DNA of 64,000 bases from Grammothele lineata (taxonomy: Eukaryota; Basidiomycota; Agaricomycetes; Polyporales; Polyporaceae), in NCBI GenBank assembly GCA_002150815.3, contig NDFF03000181.1:1-64000 (forward strand). Direction: 5' to 3'. Shown one piece after another: positions 59,472 through 64,000 of this stretch. Every line of letters begins with the position of its first letter. The stretch's first letter is position 1. Made by a program: the position numbers and the translations under genes. Under the pieces are notes generated by a model. That model made no database searches. It had not been told where the DNA came from and saw only the letters and a program-made list of their open reading frames with translations.

Positions 59472-61717
59472 TCATTGACCGCACCTCGTCACCTTGTCGC
59501 GCGCTGACTCGCTAGCGCCGCTCGAGCTAGATACGGTCTGATCCTCGTCGACCTCTGTCGTCACCTTGATATCGATCATCGCAGGGGGGTTTTCCTCCGG
59601 GAGCTGCAACGTAACCGACGTAGTGAGCTCCGCATATCACTATTGAGGTGGCTGGGAGAAGGGTCGTAGGGGAGGTAGGGCGCACCTGAGGAACGTCCCA
59701 ACGCTCGACCTTGGCGAGGCGGTTCGCGCGCGCGATAATGTGACGCCCGTAGCGACCGTTATCGACGATGTCCATGTTGCTGCTGATGAAGAGCGTGCGC
59801 GAGTTTAACCTACAAGCGTGGGTCAATACGGCAATACCAAGGGGATGGCAACAAAGCGTACACGCTGAGCAGGCTGTTCGTTTCGACTGGAGTTCGGAGG
59901 TAAGCGTGAGCGAAGTTCTGAGGAGCTCAATAGTAGACGAGCATACCTCGAATAGCCACAAGGTAGACGATCATCCACCAGAGAGTGCCACGAAGAGCGA
60001 GGATCTGGGAGAGATTTGAGGAACGTATGGTCTCGGCGATATTAAGAGGGACAAGGGCACATACGAGCACAAGACCCATGAAGTCGAGTAACCTACACCG
60101 TATCGTGAGCCCCGTTACTGGAAAACGAGAAAGTTCGATGATAGCGCCACTCACAGATTGACGAGTCCTAAGGGAGGAGTGGAATCAATGCCTGCACCTA
60201 GCGAACTAGGGGGCGACACGCACCAGTGTTTACTACGTACAACACTACCACCACCGTCCACGATTGGTCCCTGAAGGATCATCGATCGGTATGCTATAGG
60301 GAGCCCCACGTCTAGCTCAAGATATGTATTACTCACGTTTCTTTTCCCCTCCGAATCGTTCGCAAGACGGTGAGGAGGGAAATTGAAAGCGTAGCGTCGA
60401 CCAGCGTCGACGCAACTATTGCGGAGAGAGGGAAGAGCTGAAAACCGAATGGGTTGGGCAGATTATCTTAAACAACAGTCGTAAGAACTCACCGGGAAGT
60501 CACCCGTTATAAAGCTCACATCCCCGGACATGAAGCTGTGCAACGAAGGGCTAGGTCAGAACACTACTTGTACTTCTCGCAAGCACGCTTACCCTTCCAC
60601 CGAGAAGCCTACGAGAAGTATGATATGAGGTCCTAGACTCTTTGAGTCTCCGGTGGCACGCACCTATACAAAATCCTACGTTTGTTGTTGTGCGTTAGCA
60701 ACGGAGGGATGCGTATGAATTGAAGTGGACGCACCCAGCTTCGCAACGCAAAACAGTATCTGTGCAGATCCATCAGCCGGGAGGTACACAGAGAGCCTTG
60801 GGAATACTCACGGACATCGCGGAGAGGACCTTATAACGAAAGGAAACTAAAGCGCCGTGACCTTAGTAGCGATCGAGACACGTGGAAACGGCCGTACCAA
60901 GGGAAAGTCTCCTAATGAAGAAACTGACAGGACACGTCAGCAGCGTTGCGTGTGCAAGAAAGGAAGCCTTACAATTGACAGCCGCAAGTGATCACAGCCT
61001 TGAATGCAGCGGTCCAGCGGTCGTGAGCACAGGAATAACAGGCTGGCGCGGAAAGAACTCACCCCAACGAGTGGCACCAACTGTCGCCGATGACAGATGA
61101 AGAATCAGCGGGGGCCGCTTCTGAGCGAAGGTTTCCATACAACGTACGTTGAGAGACCTGTCGCAAACAGATTTGATTACGTGATCGGAAAGGAGAGACA
61201 TATGTGAGTGCATACCATATAGCCTTTGTGAGCTCCTTCGGGTTGAAATCACTAGACACTAGATAATGATATCTGGAGCGGGGTGAGCGTAGGGTTTGAG
61301 AAATCTGACGACGAGAGGCTCACGCTAGGTGCATAGTGAGGACAACGTGGAAGGTCTCTAATACTCTAGCAACGATGCGTAAATGTAATGATGTGAGTGG
61401 CAAGGAGGTTGAATGAGGATAATACGAACAGCAGGACCGCGACCTGACATTTACGACGTCGATGAATGGAGGTAGTACAGTCTCGGAAAGAGTAGACGTA
61501 CCATGCTACGAAACAGCGGCTCATCGTGTGACTGCTGGCGGAAGTACCGATAGGACTGGTGAACGAAAGCACCGTACAGTCTGCCCAGGGAACGGTCAAC
61601 ACCGAGTCGCCTCTCAACGAGGGAAGCTCACATGAGACTAAGGAACACCCCGACGAGTAAGGCACCGAATGTATCTTCAAGGGCCACACTGGTGGTTGGA
61701 GCGGTCGACGCGATCAT
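59472..61717 (-). CDS. DUF6534-type multi-pass membrane protein (copy 8)
   Basis: Spliced model of 22 exons and 338 aa, start ATG 61717-61715, exon 1 61717-61632, last exons 59809-59686 and 59603-59472. Internal lengths are 79, 14, 42, 57, 10, 18, 26, 26, 35, 25, 12, 16, 43, 101, 47, 13, 28, 58, 25. N-terminus: LEDTFGALLVGVFLSL. Landmarks: LYGAFVHQSYRYF, YHYLVSSDF. The 101-nt exon encodes a strongly diverged version (starts LFPLSAIVASTLVDA) but with the same length. The tail has ERWDVPQ and MIDIKVTTEVDED, the class of copies 1, 5 and 7. Function unknown. Confidence 0.87.
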
Positions 61718-64000
61718 GGCACTCGAGGGGAGGAGCTACGACTCACGGGCGCGGCGGCTAAGGCGAGTCCTCGAGGACATCTTTAATATCGGGATGAATC
61801 CTTGATACGCAGATGGATATCGAAGAGGCTGTCCCGATGATGCGAAGGGGGAGGGGGCCTCCCCGGAGGTCAGCCCAGTAAGACTAGAGAAGCGATATCA
61901 GAACCACTGCAACCATCGCTTAAAAGTGAAACGTGCCCTCACCGCCAGTCAACCGCACCGAGGTAGAGGAGAGTTAGATGTGGCACGTCAGTGCATTCAC
62001 AAAAATAGCAGCTCTGACTCGGCATGTTACCCGGGGCTACGTAACCATGTTCCTCATGGGCTGTCCGCAGAATAGCCTCGAGTAATGATCTACGCTCAGC
62101 TACGGGGGAGCCCTTGTAAACGTTAATGATCGATCGCGTCACGATGGTGTCGGCCTGTACGTCGAGTTGAGAGCCTACATAGAGAAGGAGTGCTGCTTAC
62201 TAGTTCCGGTGACTTGGGTCTGACAGCAATTGATTGCACAGCAAAACTGCGACACACTACCACGCCGCCCTCATGCGGATCGAGTGTAACGACGATTCGA
62301 GGTTGATCGTGAATGCTCGGGCGGCCCAGGCGGCGCACATGACCCTACGTCAAATAACGCAGGCGTGTAGCGTGAATGTTAATGAGACAAGGGTGTCACT
62401 CAGCTGCACTTGCCATGGGAGGCTCGAAAGAGCGATGTCAAGTGGCGGCTCGATGATGCGTCATGTTCTGAGCGCCCACGTGGCGGCCGGTAGATATCGG
62501 ATCTTGATTGAAGCACGCCGTTTTTCGTCCCCGGCAACGTCCGGCCCCGCCGTGCCGGACGCCCCGACGTCTCCCGATGCCCTCTCGTCTGCCTTGCCCA
62601 CTTCTTGTGACTTGCGGTCCTGTCTCGTTCCTCACGCTCAAGACACATCCATTTGTTGAATTCGCTTCCTCTCGCACTGAGCCACCTTCTCCGTCAGATT
62701 CAGTCCACACAAGCTCTCAAGTCGATGTCTCACTTCGCTCTAGTCGCCACTCGATCTGCCGGGAAACCGTTCTCATCATCGACGTCTGCCTGGTGCATTC
62801 CTCCGGAACGGCTAGCGTTTTGGCCACATCCTCTAGCTAGGCTTCAGCCAGGTATGGTCTACTCAAGTGCGCTCACTTCCCACTTCCTCGGTCCAGTCTC
62901 ATCGCGACGAGCCACAACACACGTTATCATGGTGGCGGTTCACGCCCTGCTGTAGTACCTGCGGTCTCGATGTTAGCACATAATGCTAGCATCCGCGAGC
63001 GTCAGTGCGGCCGCTGCAGATGGAAGTCTATTCAGACGTCGTACGTACGCTGCTTGATGTTCTGCGCGCTTCAACTCCCCTTGAAAATGCAATTGCCATA
63101 TCCTTGCCTGTCATGTCTATCCTTAGTGCATCGTAATACGACCATATTCTGAACTTCCCTTCGTGCTGAACGTCTTCTTCGTTTACCTGTCGTCAATGGA
63201 GATCTTTCAAGGCGGCTCTAGTGGTATGAGCGCAAGATGCGCTCAAGCGCATCTGTCTCAAAGTGGGGTCCCACATGCGTCCCGGCGGTTTGGGCTCTAT
63301 GCTCTTGAACGTCTTATTCCCGACAAGGGGTGGATTGTGGTTGGTCCGTACGCGTTTCCCAGTGGCAGTACGCCCCACCCCATCCCACCCGCAGCCCTTC
63401 ATACGAAGCTTGAACGTGCCCAATCGCAAGACGACTAGTCCGGACGTGCCACTAGCGATTGCGAACACGAGTCGCGCGCGCGCGGCGCCGTCCGATCTGG
63501 CTACACATTCCATCCTGGTGTGTCGTCCTTGCGCTCCATTCGCTTCTTCGACCAGCGTTGCTAACGCTTCGCGCTACAGCGACACGTACAGCTATGGTAT
63601 CGTGTCAGGAAACGCATCAGCCCTGAACGTCTTCCCCAGCTCGTGAGGACGAGTCGTAGCGGCATGGCGCGCGTCCCGCGAGAAGTGTTGCGCAGCACGC
63701 GACGACAGTGGATGTGGCAGAGTGCACGCGCGCGGTGTTTATACCCAGTGGCTTAGGAAACTCCGCGCACGAGCCGACCGCAGATCGTTCGCGGAGAGCA
63801 TTTCGCGAACACCACGCGTACGTTCACGCTATAAGAAAAAATTCGGTGACGTCGTGGACATCTCTTGGCGCACGTTTTCATCGAACGCGTCTCGCGGGGG
63901 TTCTGACTGCTGGGATGGGCCTATCCTCGCCCTTAGTGTTGTTACAGGCGTTCGTCGTATGCCTCAATGCGTGCGTGCGCCGGGCGTCGCACCACCAGAA
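61718..64000. other. Right end of the window, nothing identified
   Basis: 2.3 kb, partly GC-rich, with short overlapping frames on both strands (for example 62234-62955 plus, 63513-63193 minus). None shows a family motif, a consistent exon pattern or a good start context. A gene may begin beyond the window edge. Confidence 0.4.

Noticed and set aside
61718..64000. Open frames of 60-141 codons as genes
   Set aside because: They overlap on both strands, lack family motifs and show no splice pattern.
1..64000. rRNA, tRNA, CRISPR arrays, bacterial operons
   Set aside because: I recognised no tRNA or rRNA sequence. The gene structure is spliced and eukaryotic, so CRISPR and operon readings do not apply. 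A tRNA scan would be needed to exclude a single tRNA gene.

Overview
The window is nuclear DNA of a basidiomycete fungus, most likely an Agaricomycete and possibly a member of the Polyporales. The evidence is: many short spliceosomal introns (about 45-85 nt, GT-AG, GTRNGT-like donors), a chromodomain-bearing Ty3/gypsy retrotransposon, an expanded family of DUF6534-type membrane proteins, and a reducing polyketide synthase with the domain order seen in mushrooms. The order-level guess is inference. All spliced models below were built by hand. For every model with listed exons I checked that the exon sum is a multiple of three.

Layout. 133-5877: an apparently intact Ty3/gypsy chromovirus with 210-bp LTRs, a 5-bp target duplication, gag, pol and a chromodomain. 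7480-25386: five DUF6534-type genes on both strands (7480+, 14993-, 16586+, 19910+, 25386-). 26914-48241: a candidate polyketide locus with a cytochrome P450 (-), a DHA2-like MFS exporter (+), a Dal5/ACS-like MFS permease (+), a sixth DUF6534 gene (+) and a 1,953-residue reducing PKS (+). 48441-52283: two metabolic genes on the minus strand, a monoacylglycerol-lipase-like hydrolase and a sphingoid-base kinase. 53068-61717: two more DUF6534 genes flanking a different multi-pass membrane protein, all on the minus strand. The last 2.3 kb holds nothing I can identify.

Main observations. The eight DUF6534 genes are all intact by hand splicing (338-380 aa, 20-22 exons in about 2.2 kb). They share one nearly invariant ladder of exon lengths that includes exons of 10, 12, 13, 14, 16 and 18 nt, although their proteins differ strongly. 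The retrotransposon appears to join Gag to Pol by removing a 73-nt intron that spans the gag stop codon. Its 5' LTR carries a 9-nt sequence complementary to the base run just after the LTR, which suggests self-primed reverse transcription. The PKS has all active-site residues of KS, AT, DH, KR and ACP, but an enoylreductase-like segment without a recognisable NADPH motif, so an unsaturated or hydroxylated chain is the likely product. The P450 and the two transporters are plausible tailoring and transport partners. Whether the interleaved DUF6534 gene takes part is unknown.
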